NCBI GenBank assembly: GCA_016190025.1
Contig: JACPRG010000163.1
Span: forward strand, 1 to 25,672
Direction: 5' to 3'
DNA from: Candidatus Tectimicrobiota bacterium
GTDB taxonomy: Bacteria > UBA8248 > JACPRG01
DNA length: 25,672 nucleotides
The translations under genes were made by a program, and so were the position numbers. The notes below the pieces were generated by a model, which ran no database searches, was not told the origin of the DNA, and saw nothing but the letters and a program-made list of their open reading frames with translations. Positions 8,246-16,166 of this stretch are shown here, in pieces; position 1 is the stretch's first letter; the number at the start of each line of letters is the position of its first letter.

Positions 8246-8341
8246 AAAATCCCCCTTATGGACGACCAGAAGACATCGCCCCGGCAGCAATATGGCTGTC
8301 CCCCCTGGAAGGGAACGCCGTTCCGGGAGCCCGCGCGGCGG

Positions 8342-8368
8342 AAAAAACGGGCTTCCTCTCAGCGAAGC
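8342..8368 (-). terminator. Possible terminator overlapping the end of the NMT1-type gene
   Basis: On the minus strand GCTTC (8368-8364) pairs with GAAGC (8355-8351) and is followed after three bases by six U (8347-8342). The stem is only 5 bp and includes the stop codon. A competing AGCCCG/CGGGCT pairing just downstream could also form. If active it would separate this gene from the M20 gene. Confidence 0.35.
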
Positions 8369-9346
8369 GCCTTGTTCGTGTAGATGTCCTGGAGGGGCAC
8401 CTCGGCCTTCTTCCCGTGGGCGGAAAGGATGGTGTCCCTCGTGCGCCGCATCTTGTCCTCCGCGATCCGTCCGATGCCGTTGGCGCGGGCCGCGGGCGTC
8501 AGGACGATTCCCTTCACGATGTCGAGCATCGTCCGGGACAGATCACGGTTGAGATGCGGCTGGTGCTTGAGGAGGATTCGGATCGCCTCGTCCGGCTCCG
8601 CGAAGGCGGTTTCATAGGCCCTCACGGTTCCCTGAACGAAAGCCCGGACGCTTCCCGGATTCTCCGCGAGAAACTTGTCCGTCGTCGTGATTCCGTTGCT
8701 GTAGATGTCGACCCCGTAGTCCGAATACAGGATGCGGTTGTGTCCGCCGAGCTTCGGGGTCTCCCGGTCCAGGATGTGCCCCGACGTGACGAAGAGCGTC
8801 GTCGCGTCCGCCTTCCCCGCCAGAAGGAGCGGGATCTGCTGGGTGGGATCGACCTTCACCCACTTCACCTTGCCGGCGTCAATCCCCGCGGCGCGGGCGA
8901 GGGCCGGAAAGAGCGTGTGATTGGCGTCTCCCGGGCCCGTGGCGATGGTCCGCCCTTCAAGGTGCTTCGGCGCGGAGATCCCGCTCTTCTTCAAGGCGTA
9001 GATGCCGAAGGGCGCCTTCTCGTAAATGACGGCCATGAGCTTGACCTTGGCCCCCGCCGACCGGGCGAGGATGGCGGCCCCGCTGTCTCCGAAAACGAGG
9101 TCGTTCGTTCCCGCGCCGAGCCTTTTCACGCCGTCCGAGGCGCCGTACCCGCGCTCAACGTTCACCTTGAGCCCCCGTTCGCGGTAAAGCCCCTTCTCCA
9201 GGGCGACGAAATAGGCGGAATAGCCTCCGTGGAACACCCAGTCGGTCGCGAACCGGATATCCGTTTTTTTCCGCGGCGGGGGCGGAGACGGCTGCAAACA
9301 ATGAGAACCACAGGGAAAGCGTCGCGGCTTGGGCGTGCTTCTTCAT
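8359..9346 (-). CDS. NMT1/THI5-like ABC transporter substrate-binding protein, interrupted by a frameshift
   Basis: The solute receptor is split over two frames. ATG at 9346, with GGAG 8 nt upstream, opens a signal peptide (MKKHAQAATL..., hydrophobic core, SAPAAEK). The mature part, beginning TDIRFATDWVFHGGYSAYF and running to 8359, is in another frame. The break falls in a run of seven A (plus-strand T 9264-9270). Removing one A joins the parts as SAPAAEKTDIRFATDW, exactly the expected family start, so a single-base insertion or a sequence error is the simplest reading. The mature region is a full-length PF09084-type protein of about 310 residues, for sulfonate, pyrimidine-precursor, taurine or aromatic ligands. 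No cognate permease or ATPase is adjacent. The promoter and leader resemble those upstream of the gene at 13288. Confidence 0.82.
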
Positions 9347-9385
9347 TCGAGATTCTCCGTCCCTTTCCAGACAGGAAATTGTTGA

Positions 9386-9480
9386 GGGGAACTTTCCCGT
9401 TCCAACCCGAACGGGCAACCTCCCCGACCCTCTTTGCCGGCGTGAAACATGAGACTCCCTTCCCGGTCAGACTGTCAAGA
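9386..9480 (-). promoter_or_regulatory. Promoter and conserved leader upstream of the NMT1-type gene
   Basis: On the minus strand, TTGACA at 9479-9474 is followed by 18 nt and a weak -10, TCTCAT. The leader then contains CGGGGAGGTT, GTTGGAACGGGAAAG and TTCCCC; GGGAA/TTCCC forms an inverted repeat at 9387-9397. The same order of elements, at nearly the same distance from the start codon (about 41-130 nt), occurs before the binding-protein gene starting at 13288. The similarity implies shared regulation or common descent of the upstream regions. Confidence 0.55.
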
Positions 9481-9683
9481 GACTTCTGAGACCAGAAGAC
9501 AACCGCGGGCGCCTGTTTCTGGAAGAGGAGGACAGACCGTCGGTTCGATTGCGGCCGGCTGGATGGGAGAAACCCGGCGAGGTTGGCGGAAGGCCGGATC
9601 GGAGCCGCGGCGGGTGGAGGCGTTCGTGAAAACGTCAGGGAAGAAGGCCGGTTGAATACCCCGTCTACAAGAGATCACGGACA
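9481..9683. other. Gene-free stretch between the NMT1-type promoter and the ribose-type permease
   Basis: The only clear structure is a hairpin at 9483-9498 (CTTCTG/CAGAAG, 4-nt loop) immediately upstream of the TTGACA box. It lacks a U-run on either strand and could be an operator or chance. Small reading frames here have no ribosome binding sites or recognisable domains. Confidence 0.4.
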
Positions 9684-10661
9684 TCAACTGTTTTTCGCCG
9701 TTCTCATCTGGTCTACGACGACGGCGATGACGATGATGAACCCGATGACCACCATTTGCAGATACGAGGACACGTTGACGAGGTCGAGCCCGTTGGCGAT
9801 CATGGCAAGGATAATCACTCCGAGCAGGACGCCGAAGACCGTTCCCTTCCCACCCGTGAGGGCCACACCGCCGACGACGGCCGCGGCGATGGACTCGAGG
9901 CCCAGGGCGGAGCCCGTCAGGGGCTCGCCTGAGCCGATCCGCGAGGTGATCGTCACGCCTGCAATCCCGGTCAATGTGCCGCAAATGACATAGGAGAGCA
10001 GTTGATAGCCCCTCACGTTCACGCCCGAGAGCCGGGCCGCCTCTACGTTTCCTCCGATCGCGTAAAAGTAGCGGCCAAAATAACATTTCTGCAGGAGGAA
10101 GTACGTCAGGAGGAAAACAAACGCCGCGATGAGCGTTGGGATCGGCATCGAGCCGAGGTAGCTCGTCCCGATGTAGAGGAAGGACTTTGGAAGACCGAAG
10201 ATGGGCTGTCCGTTCGTGATGAAAAGACCCAGCCCGCGAGCCGCCGACATCATGGCCAGAGTTGCGACAAACGGGGAAACGCGGAAGTACGCGATGACGA
10301 CCCCATTGACGAGTCCGATGACCGCGCCGCAGAGAACGCCGAAAAGAAAACCGAACGCGGTCCCGAGTTCCAGCGTCGCCAAGGAGGCGATGACGCTCAC
10401 GAGCCCCACGGTCGATCCCACAGAAATATCAAACCCGCCCCCCAGCATCGGGAACATCTGGGCACAGGCCACCATGGCCAAGAAGGCTCCCTGGCGGGTC
10501 ACGTTCTGAAGGTTCGAGAAAGTGGCAAACCTGGGTTGGAAGTAGGCGAATAAAACGAACAAGGCAATGATAAAAAGGGGCAGGTAACCGACCTCCCCGA
10601 ATGAGATCAACCGTTCTTTTCGATTCCAGAGCTCGGATTTCACTTCCTGGCCGACCGTCAC
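9684..10661 (-). CDS. Ribose-type ABC transporter permease (RbsC family)
   Basis: 325 aa inner-membrane permease of the BPD_transp_2 family, with about eight to ten hydrophobic segments. Diagnostic family segments are visible: the FATFSNLQNVTRQGAFLAMV region after the first helix, GGGFDISVGS (the usual 'GGIDLSVGS' loop), YAIGGNVEAARLSGVNV, and GLESIAAAVVGGVALTGGKG near the C-terminus, a conserved coupling and pore region. The GTG start at 10661 overlaps the TGA of the ATPase gene by 4 nt (GTGA), which is typical of translational coupling. A longer frame reaching 10802 would run inside the ATPase gene and is rejected. It forms an operon with the ATPase and binding protein upstream. Sugar specificity is not readable. 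Confidence 0.93.
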   Translation of the reverse strand: MTVGQEVKSELWNRKERLISFGEVGYLPLFIIALFVLFAYFQPRFATFSNLQNVTRQGAFLAMVACAQMFPMLGGGFDISVGSTVGLVSVIASLATLELGTAFGFLFGVLCGAVIGLVNGVVIAYFRVSPFVATLAMMSAARGLGLFITNGQPIFGLPKSFLYIGTSYLGSMPIPTLIAAFVFLLTYFLLQKCYFGRYFYAIGGNVEAARLSGVNVRGYQLLSYVICGTLTGIAGVTITSRIGSGEPLTGSALGLESIAAAVVGGVALTGGKGTVFGVLLGVIILAMIANGLDLVNVSSYLQMVVIGFIIVIAVVVDQMRTAKNS

Positions 10662-12193
10662 GAGGCGATTTCCCCCTTTTTGGATAGGCCGCGGCCGAAC
10701 GCGAGATTGAGAATGAGGTCCTTGGTGGCCTCGGCTCGGGCCAGTTCGCCCGCGATTCGGCCGGCGTGGAAGACGAAAATCCGGTCGCCTAGCGCGAGAC
10801 ACTCAGGAAGTTCGGAGGAGATCAGGATAACGCCGGCCCCTTCCCGAACGAGCTGGGCGATGAATTGGTAGATCTCGATCTTCGCCCCCACGTCGATGCC
10901 CGCAGTCGGCTGATCGAAGATGAAGACCCGGGCTTGGGTCGAAAGGGTCTTTGCCAGAACAACCTTTTGTTGGTTGCCGCCGCTCAGCTTCTGCACCAGG
11001 GTGTTCACGCTCGGCGCCCTGATGTCGAGCCGGCGCTTAAATTCCTCGGACACCCGCTTCTCTTCACTCGGGCGGAGGACGGAGAGTCGGCTGAGCCGCC
11101 GGAGGATCGGAAGCGAGATGTTCTGCCGGACGCTGAACAAGGGGATGACCCCGTCTCGTTTGCGATCCCCTGGAATGTAGCCGAAACCGAGTCGAATGGC
11201 TTGCCGAGGAGACCGAAGGACGACGGGCTTGCCTCCCAACCGGATCGTCCCGGTCTCGGCCGGTTCAACACCGAAGAGCGCGCGCCCAAACTCGGTCGTC
11301 CCCGAGCCAACGAGACCCGTCAGGCATACGATCTCCCCCTCATGCACGACGAGGCTGACGTCGCGGAAATATTTCCCGCGTCCGAGGCGGGTCACTTCTA
11401 ATAACGGCCCGCCAATGGGGACTTGGACCTTCGGGAACTTTTCCTGGATCTCTCTCCCGACCATCAGTCGGATGACAGTGCCCAGGTCAGCGTTCGCGGC
11501 GGGCAGCGTCGATATCGCCTGGCCATCCCGAAGAACCGTGATCCTGTCTCCGATCTCCTTCGTCTCCTCGAGTCGGTGGGAGATGTACACGATGCCGACG
11601 CCGCGCTGTTTCAGGTTCCGGAGCAGCCGGAAGAGGACTTCGACCTCGCGGTCCGTCAGAGCGGAGGTCGGCTCGTCGAGGATGAGCAATTGCACCTCGT
11701 TGACCATGGCCTTTGCGATCGCGACCATTTGCTGCTGGCCAACGAGCAGGCTCTGAACCGGGACCGTCGGGTCCAAGGGATATTCGAGTTTGGAGAGGAC
11801 CTCCCGCGTATGGGAGAGCTGTTCAGATCGGGCGGCCAAAACGGGAAGGGCGGGGACACGCCTCTCTCGGCCGAGGAAGACATTTTCCACGACCGAGAGC
11901 TGCGGGACAAGGGGGAGTTCCTGGTAGATGGTGAATATGCCCAGTTCCTGGGCATGACGGGGGTCTCGGATTCGAACGGGCGCCCCCTCGATGAAGACCG
12001 CTCCGCCGTCGGGGCGGATGGCCCCGGAAAGGATCTTAATCAGGGTGGATTTTCCCGCTCCGTTCTCGCCGACGAGGACATGCACCTCGCCCCTCTGGAC
12101 ATCGAAGGAAACGTCCCGGAGCGCAACAACGCCCGGGTAGCGTTTTGTCAGTCCCTCCGCTTTCAGCAGAGGCGCAAGGGGGGTCTTGTCCAT
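10658..12193 (-). CDS. Ribose-type ABC transporter ATP-binding protein (RbsA/MglA family), two fused NBDs
   Basis: 511 aa, the normal length for a tandem nucleotide-binding protein. Domain 1 has Walker A GENGAGKST (42-50), signature VGQQQ (151-155) and Walker B ILDEPTSAL (Asp173, Glu174). Domain 2 has the family's usual degenerate Walker A (LVGSGTTE, 294-301), signature LSGGNQQK (403-410) and Walker B FIFDQPTAG, in which the catalytic Glu is replaced by Gln428. The homologues RbsA and MglA have DEPTRG at that point, so only the first site looks fully competent. The ATG at 12193 lies 27 nt after the stop of the binding-protein gene, with a weak ribosome binding site. The permease gene overlaps its end by 4 nt. 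The protein would energise import on the cytoplasmic side. Confidence 0.94.
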   Translation of the reverse strand: MDKTPLAPLLKAEGLTKRYPGVVALRDVSFDVQRGEVHVLVGENGAGKSTLIKILSGAIRPDGGAVFIEGAPVRIRDPRHAQELGIFTIYQELPLVPQLSVVENVFLGRERRVPALPVLAARSEQLSHTREVLSKLEYPLDPTVPVQSLLVGQQQMVAIAKAMVNEVQLLILDEPTSALTDREVEVLFRLLRNLKQRGVGIVYISHRLEETKEIGDRITVLRDGQAISTLPAANADLGTVIRLMVGREIQEKFPKVQVPIGGPLLEVTRLGRGKYFRDVSLVVHEGEIVCLTGLVGSGTTEFGRALFGVEPAETGTIRLGGKPVVLRSPRQAIRLGFGYIPGDRKRDGVIPLFSVRQNISLPILRRLSRLSVLRPSEEKRVSEEFKRRLDIRAPSVNTLVQKLSGGNQQKVVLAKTLSTQARVFIFDQPTAGIDVGAKIEIYQFIAQLVREGAGVILISSELPECLALGDRIFVFHAGRIAGELARAEATKDLILNLAFGRGLSKKGEIAS

Positions 12194-12220
12194 CAGCGTG
12201 ACGGTTGTCCGTGCAAGTTT

Positions 12221-13288
12221 CTAGCGGATGGGCACCCTCCAGTCCTCGGGCGGAAACTCATTCTTGATGTCGAGCCGACTCAGGGTCGCGGAAGTATATC
12301 CCTCCATGGGCGCATAGATCAGCCTCGGAACCTTTTTCTCGCCGTTCAGGATGTGGACAGCCATCCGGACAATCGCGCGTCCGGATTCGATCATGTGCTT
12401 GGCGATGGCGTATTGGACGCGTCCCTCCCGCATGTAGGGGACGATGGCCCGGTCGAGGCTCGAGCCCGCGATCTTGATTTTGCCTTCGCGCCCGGACGCC
12501 CGGATGGCATCCGCCGCGCCCGCCATGTCCGGGAAGGCGACCCCGATGACGTAGTCAATCTTGGGGAAGGCCTGGAGGAGGTTCTCCATGATTTGCGTCT
12601 GGATGGAGCGGTCCTCGTCCGCCCAGCGCTCCGCCAGGATCTTGATGTTCGGGTGGTTTTTCAAAACGTCATGGGACCCCCGAGAGCGGTCCATGGTCCA
12701 GGTCGCGCCCGCCGGGCCGCTCAACATGGCGACGTTGACAGGCCGGCCGGCGGCGTCCTTGACGATCCACTCAGCCACCATCCGCCCCATCGTATAGTCC
12801 TCGCTCAGGACCGTGGTCAACCAGGATTTTGTGTCGCTGGTCTGGCCGAGGTTGATGACCGGGGTTCCCTTTTTGACAATCTCGTCCGTCACCGCGACGT
12901 TTCCCTTGAAGCTGATGGGACCGACGATGATAAGATCGATACCCTGCTGCTGGAGGTTCTCCATTTGCGCGATTTGCCTGCTCAGGTACTGGTAGCCCTC
13001 CGCCGACAAGATGATGACATTGACCCCGAGCGCCTCCGCCTCTTTGACCACGCCATAAGCCTGGTCCACCCAGTAAGGGTCCTTCAGGTGAGGGAAGGAA
13101 ACGCCGATTTTGTACCTCTTCTTGGGCGCCGGTTTGGGAACTTTGTACGCGGACCGTTTGCCGCTGTCGTCAACGCCCTCCCAAACCCCTTCTATTGAAG
13201 CCTTGCCTTGGGCGTGTGCGGCCTGGGTGAACGCAGGAAACAGTGCGATCGAAGACGCCAGCGCGAACCCAAAGAATTTACGCCACAT
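12221..13288 (-). CDS. Sugar-type/TorT-like ABC transporter substrate-binding protein
   Basis: 355 aa periplasmic-binding protein of the Peripla_BP_4 type. The signal peptide covers about residues 1-26 (MWRKFFGFALASSIALF, cleavage near AHAQ). The mature protein contains YKIGVSFPHLKDPYWVDQAYG and AEALGVNVIILSAEGYQYLSR. The DPYW, EGGY-like and GPAGATW (residues around 175-181) segments recall TorT-like periplasmic proteins as well as ribose-type receptors. Heading an ABC operon favours a transport receptor. The ATG at 13288 follows AAGGGGG by about 8 nt. It is first in the operon with ATPase and permease. Its upstream region carries a TTGACA promoter and a leader like that of the NMT1-type gene at 9346. 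Confidence 0.9.
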   Translation of the reverse strand: MWRKFFGFALASSIALFPAFTQAAHAQGKASIEGVWEGVDDSGKRSAYKVPKPAPKKRYKIGVSFPHLKDPYWVDQAYGVVKEAEALGVNVIILSAEGYQYLSRQIAQMENLQQQGIDLIIVGPISFKGNVAVTDEIVKKGTPVINLGQTSDTKSWLTTVLSEDYTMGRMVAEWIVKDAAGRPVNVAMLSGPAGATWTMDRSRGSHDVLKNHPNIKILAERWADEDRSIQTQIMENLLQAFPKIDYVIGVAFPDMAGAADAIRASGREGKIKIAGSSLDRAIVPYMREGRVQYAIAKHMIESGRAIVRMAVHILNGEKKVPRLIYAPMEGYTSATLSRLDIKNEFPPEDWRVPIR

Positions 13289-13331
13289 GGCGCACCCCCT
13301 TACGACTTGTTCCGGTTTGAGGAGATTTCTA

Positions 13332-13422
13332 CGGGAATTTCCCGTTTCAACTTGGACTGAATCTCCCCGGCTCTCGTATGCAGCTTGAAGGCATTTGAAC
13401 CCTCTGCTGTGTCCCTGTCAAG
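13332..13422 (-). promoter_or_regulatory. Promoter and conserved structured leader of the ribose-type ABC operon
   Basis: On the minus strand TTGACA (13421-13416) is followed by 17 nt and TCAAAT as -10. The leader holds GAGAGCCGGGGAGATT, GTTGAAACGGGAAA and TTCCCG. GGGAA/TTCCC is palindromic at 13333-13343. GGAGATT (13366-13360) can pair perfectly with AATCTCC (13327-13321), enclosing the palindrome, so a two-tier stem is possible in the RNA. The block aligns with 9386-9480, which precedes the NMT1-type gene. Confidence 0.55.
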
Positions 13423-13557
13423 GGCTTTTCGAAGCCTTCGCGGCCGCGCTTGCGGCCATCCGCCCCTCGGCATCCTTCGCCCATTGTGCGACCCGTGAAC
13501 AAAAAACGCCCGCCGGCGTCCGGATCAAGGTTTCTCCAGGCCGTCTTCTCTCCGCCC

Positions 13558-14688
13558 TCACGCATCCAGATACTCGAATTTTTTCCCGGCGAAGTTTCTG
13601 AAGACGACCCGGCCGTCCTCCGCGCCTTCCCGGTACTCCGGCAGAAGGGGCACTTTTCCGCCTCCGCCCGTCAGGTCCACGGCGAACCGGGGGACGGCGT
13701 AGCCCGAGATGTGGCCGATGAGGCCCCGCATCAGCTCGATCCCCCGGCGAAGCGGCGTGCGGAAGTGGGCCGTCCCCTCGACCTGGTCGCACTGGAAAAG
13801 GTAATAAGGGCGCACCCGGATTTTCAGCAGACGGCGCATGAGGGCCTTCAGCGTCTCCTCGTCATCGTTGATCCCGGCCAGCAGGACGCTCTGGCTCCCC
13901 AGCGGGATGCCCGCGTCCGCCAGCCGCAGGCAGGCCCGCTCCACCTCGGGCGCCAGCTCCTTGGGGTGGACGACATGGAGGCTGAGGAAGAGGGGATGGA
14001 GCCGCCTGAGCCCCCGCACCAGGACCGGCGTCACCCGCTGGGGCAGGGTGATGGGGACGCGCGTCCCGACGCGGAGGATCTCTACGTGGGGGATCTCCCG
14101 CAGCCGCCGGAGAAGGCCCAGGAGGCGCTCATCGGACAGGGTCAGCGGGTCGCCGCCCGAGACCAGGACGTCCCGGATCTCGGGATGGGAAGCGACGTAG
14201 GCGATGCCCGCCTCCCACTGGGCGCCCGTGACGGCGCGCCCGGGATTGCCCACCATGCGCTTTCGGTTGCAGTAGCGGCAGTACGAGGAGCACACGTTGG
14301 AGGCCACAAAGAGCGCCCGGTCCGGGTAGCGGTGGACGACGGCGGGCGTCGGCGAGAGGTCCTCCTCCCCCAGGGGATCGGAAAAATCGGCCCCCGTGGG
14401 AACGGACTCCTCGATGCGGGGGACGAACTGGCGCCGGAGGGGGCAGCCGGGGTCCTCCCGGTCCATGAGGCTCGCAAAATAGGGCGTGAGGCCCGCCCCG
14501 AACCCCCCTTGGGCCAAGGATCGGGCGATGCCCTCCTCCTCCTCCCGGCACAGGGAGAACCAGCGCCGGAAGTCCTCCAGCCGGACCAGGCGGTTTCTCA
14601 TCTGCCACCGCCAGTCGTCCCACTCGCACCGCGTCGCGCCGAACGCCTTCCAGGGCCTAGCCGGGGCCTTTTTTCTCAAAATGTCCAT
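13558..14688 (-). CDS. kamA: Lysine 2,3-aminomutase family radical SAM enzyme (KamA/AblA)
   Basis: 376 aa; converts L-lysine to L-beta-lysine using S-adenosylmethionine, a 4Fe-4S cluster and PLP. The cluster motif CSSYCRYC places Cys133, Cys137 and Cys140. The PLP lysine is Lys345 in DLTGGGGKVP. The two aspartates that bind the substrate's side-chain amine in clostridial KamA are both present (Asp301 in QCD, Asp338 seven residues before the PLP lysine), which favours lysine over glutamate. WDDWRWQMRNR near residue 24 is the usual N-terminal motif. The ATG at 14688 has only a weak ribosome binding site. No beta-lysine acetyltransferase (ablB) or lysine-fermentation genes are adjacent, so a role in osmolyte synthesis, lysine catabolism or EF-P modification cannot be chosen. 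Confidence 0.93.
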   Translation of the reverse strand: MDILRKKAPARPWKAFGATRCEWDDWRWQMRNRLVRLEDFRRWFSLCREEEEGIARSLAQGGFGAGLTPYFASLMDREDPGCPLRRQFVPRIEESVPTGADFSDPLGEEDLSPTPAVVHRYPDRALFVASNVCSSYCRYCNRKRMVGNPGRAVTGAQWEAGIAYVASHPEIRDVLVSGGDPLTLSDERLLGLLRRLREIPHVEILRVGTRVPITLPQRVTPVLVRGLRRLHPLFLSLHVVHPKELAPEVERACLRLADAGIPLGSQSVLLAGINDDEETLKALMRRLLKIRVRPYYLFQCDQVEGTAHFRTPLRRGIELMRGLIGHISGYAVPRFAVDLTGGGGKVPLLPEYREGAEDGRVVFRNFAGKKFEYLDA

Positions 14689-14895
14689 CGCGACCGCCGT
14701 TTCCCTGATCCGCTTCCCGGACCGATGCGAAAGACCGAGGAAGGAAGCCGGCCCCTTGGGCCGATGGAGACCGCTCCGCCGCCGCGCCCTCCGGGTCCCT
14801 CCTTATCCCTCCCTGTAAATATATCCTGGATTGGCCCGGACGCCGCGCCCCGTCAACCCCCATCGGGCGAGCCGAATCCTATCCCGTCCGGAACG

Positions 14896-14904
14896 TGCTA
14901 GACT
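14896..14904 (+). promoter_or_regulatory. Extended -10 promoter (TGCTAGACT) for the MDR oxidoreductase
   Basis: TG-C-TAGACT is an extended -10 element (four of six in the hexamer plus TGn) with no visible -35. Very similar elements, TGCTATACT and TGCTAGAAT, precede the genes at 18173 and 18735. Transcription from about 14911 would exclude the in-frame GTG at 14895 as a start. Confidence 0.45.
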
Positions 14905-14948
14905 GTCCGAGCCGCGGCGAGGCGATGACGAAGAGGAGGAAGTTCGCG

Positions 14949-15929
14949 TTGAAGGCGATCCGCGTGCACGAATTCGGCGGACCCGAGAAGATGATCTATG
15001 AGAACGCCCCCGACCCGAAGCCCGGCCCGGGCGAGGTCCTCCTCCGGGTGAGAGCGGCGGGCGTAAACCCCCTCGACGTCGCCGTCCGATCGGGCAAGCA
15101 CCCCGCCTCGGCCATGGTGAAGTTCCCCTACATCCCGGGGGTGGAGGCGGCGGGCGAGGTCGAGGCGGTGGGAGAAGGCGTCGCGCACCTGAGACCGGGG
15201 GACACGGTGCTCGGGCGCACGGCGGGCGGCGCCTACTGCGAGCGGGCCCTGATGTCGGCGGCGGAGGCGATGAAAAAGCCCGAGTCCTTCTCTTTTGAGG
15301 AAGCGGCGGCGGTCCCCATCACCTTCATGACGGCGTGGCACGCCCTGTTCCACAAGGCGGAGGTAAAGCCGGGCGAGACGGTCCTGGTGCAGGCGGGCGG
15401 AGGCGGCGTCGGCTCGGCGGCCATCCAGCTGGCCAAGGGGAGAGGGGCCAAGGTCCTGACGACCGTGGGCTCCCGGGAGAAGGCGGCGCGGGCCAAGGCC
15501 CTGGGCGCCGATCACGCCATCCTCTACAAAGAGACCCCGTTCGACGCGGAGGCCAAGCGCCTGACGGACAGCAAGGGCGTGGACGTCATCATCGAGACCG
15601 TGGCGGCCGAGAACCTCCCGCGTGACATCTCCGCCCTGGCGGTCTTCGGACGGATCGTCCTGATCGGGAACGGGACGGGCAAGGGGCCGGACGCCGCGTT
15701 CCCCATCGGCCCCGCGCTGTTCAAAGACTTGCATCTCCTTTCCATGACCCTTTTCAACGCGGCGCAAAAGCTGCCCGACATCCTCCGGGGACTGGAGCGG
15801 GCCTTCGCCGAGGGAAAGGCCAAGCCGCAGATCGGCAAGGCTTTTCCCCTCCAGGCCGCGGCCGCGGCCACCGAGGCCCTGTTGAGCGGGAGGTTCTTCG
15901 GAAAGATCGTCCTTTCCCCCGCGGAGTAG
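14949..15929 (+). CDS. Zinc-independent quinone oxidoreductase-like MDR protein (NADPH:quinone reductase family)
   Basis: 326 aa from the TTG start; medium-chain dehydrogenase/reductase expected to use NADPH to reduce quinones or enones in the cytosol. The N-terminus MKAIRVHEFGGPE and the GroES-like domain (about 25-105, AAGVNPLDVAVRSG) are typical of QOR. The Rossmann domain begins near residue 146 with VQAGGGGVGSAAIQLAKGRGAKV. The cysteine cluster of zinc-bearing MDRs is absent. I chose TTG at 14949 because GAGGAGG (14933-14939) lies 9 nt upstream and because family members start at this point. The ATG at 14925 (344 minus 10 residues) is the alternative but has poor Shine-Dalgarno spacing. 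The gene is divergent from kamA and stands alone. Confidence 0.88.
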   Translation: MKAIRVHEFGGPEKMIYENAPDPKPGPGEVLLRVRAAGVNPLDVAVRSGKHPASAMVKFPYIPGVEAAGEVEAVGEGVAHLRPGDTVLGRTAGGAYCERALMSAAEAMKKPESFSFEEAAAVPITFMTAWHALFHKAEVKPGETVLVQAGGGGVGSAAIQLAKGRGAKVLTTVGSREKAARAKALGADHAILYKETPFDAEAKRLTDSKGVDVIIETVAAENLPRDISALAVFGRIVLIGNGTGKGPDAAFPIGPALFKDLHLLSMTLFNAAQKLPDILRGLERAFAEGKAKPQIGKAFPLQAAAAATEALLSGRFFGKIVLSPAE

Positions 15930-16067
15930 CCCGCTCCTCCGGAGGCCGTTCCGCCCTCAGCCCTCGCGCGCCCTTCAGCGGCCGGACTCTCCTTCCCATT
16001 CGCCCTTGTCGCAAATCCCCCACGAAGATTTTCGGAGATTCCAGTTTCCACTTTCCCAGGCGGGCCC

Positions 16068-16095
16068 TTGGGCTTTCGCGCGCCGCGACTAAATT
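16068..16095 (+). promoter_or_regulatory. Weak promoter candidate upstream of the phosphofructokinase gene
   Basis: TTGGGC (16068-16073), 16 nt, then TAAATT (16090-16095). Only the TTG half of the -35 is conserved. The A/T-rich -10 is the only such patch in the 237-bp gap, and the ATG lies about 70 nt downstream. Confidence 0.3.
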
Positions 16096-16166
16096 GGTTC
16101 TCCGTGAGGGAGGAACAAAGGATAAGGAGGATTCCCGCGGGCGCAGCCCCGGGAAGGAGCGAAAGC

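Noticed and set aside
9263..9271. Programmed -1 frameshift at the slippery heptamer A AAA AAC in the NMT1-type gene
   Set aside because: The heptamer is present in the right phase, but the mature domain lies in the +1 frame, so -1 slippage would not join the two parts.
11960..11982. GGATTCGAACGGG resembling a tRNA T-loop
   Set aside because: It is inside the ABC ATPase coding sequence, and no acceptor, D or anticodon stems can be formed around it.
11423..13198. A 591-codon plus-strand open frame opposite the ABC ATPase and binding protein
   Set aside because: It is antisense to two genes with complete conserved motifs, has no recognisable domain, and long antisense frames are expected at this GC content. 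The same applies to 1640-3706 (minus), 18432-20714 (minus) and 22698-24512 (plus).
14834..14866. TTGACG and TATATT on the minus strand as a kamA promoter
   Set aside because: The spacer is about 27 nt, too long for a sigma70 promoter; the A/T-rich TATATT alone is not enough.
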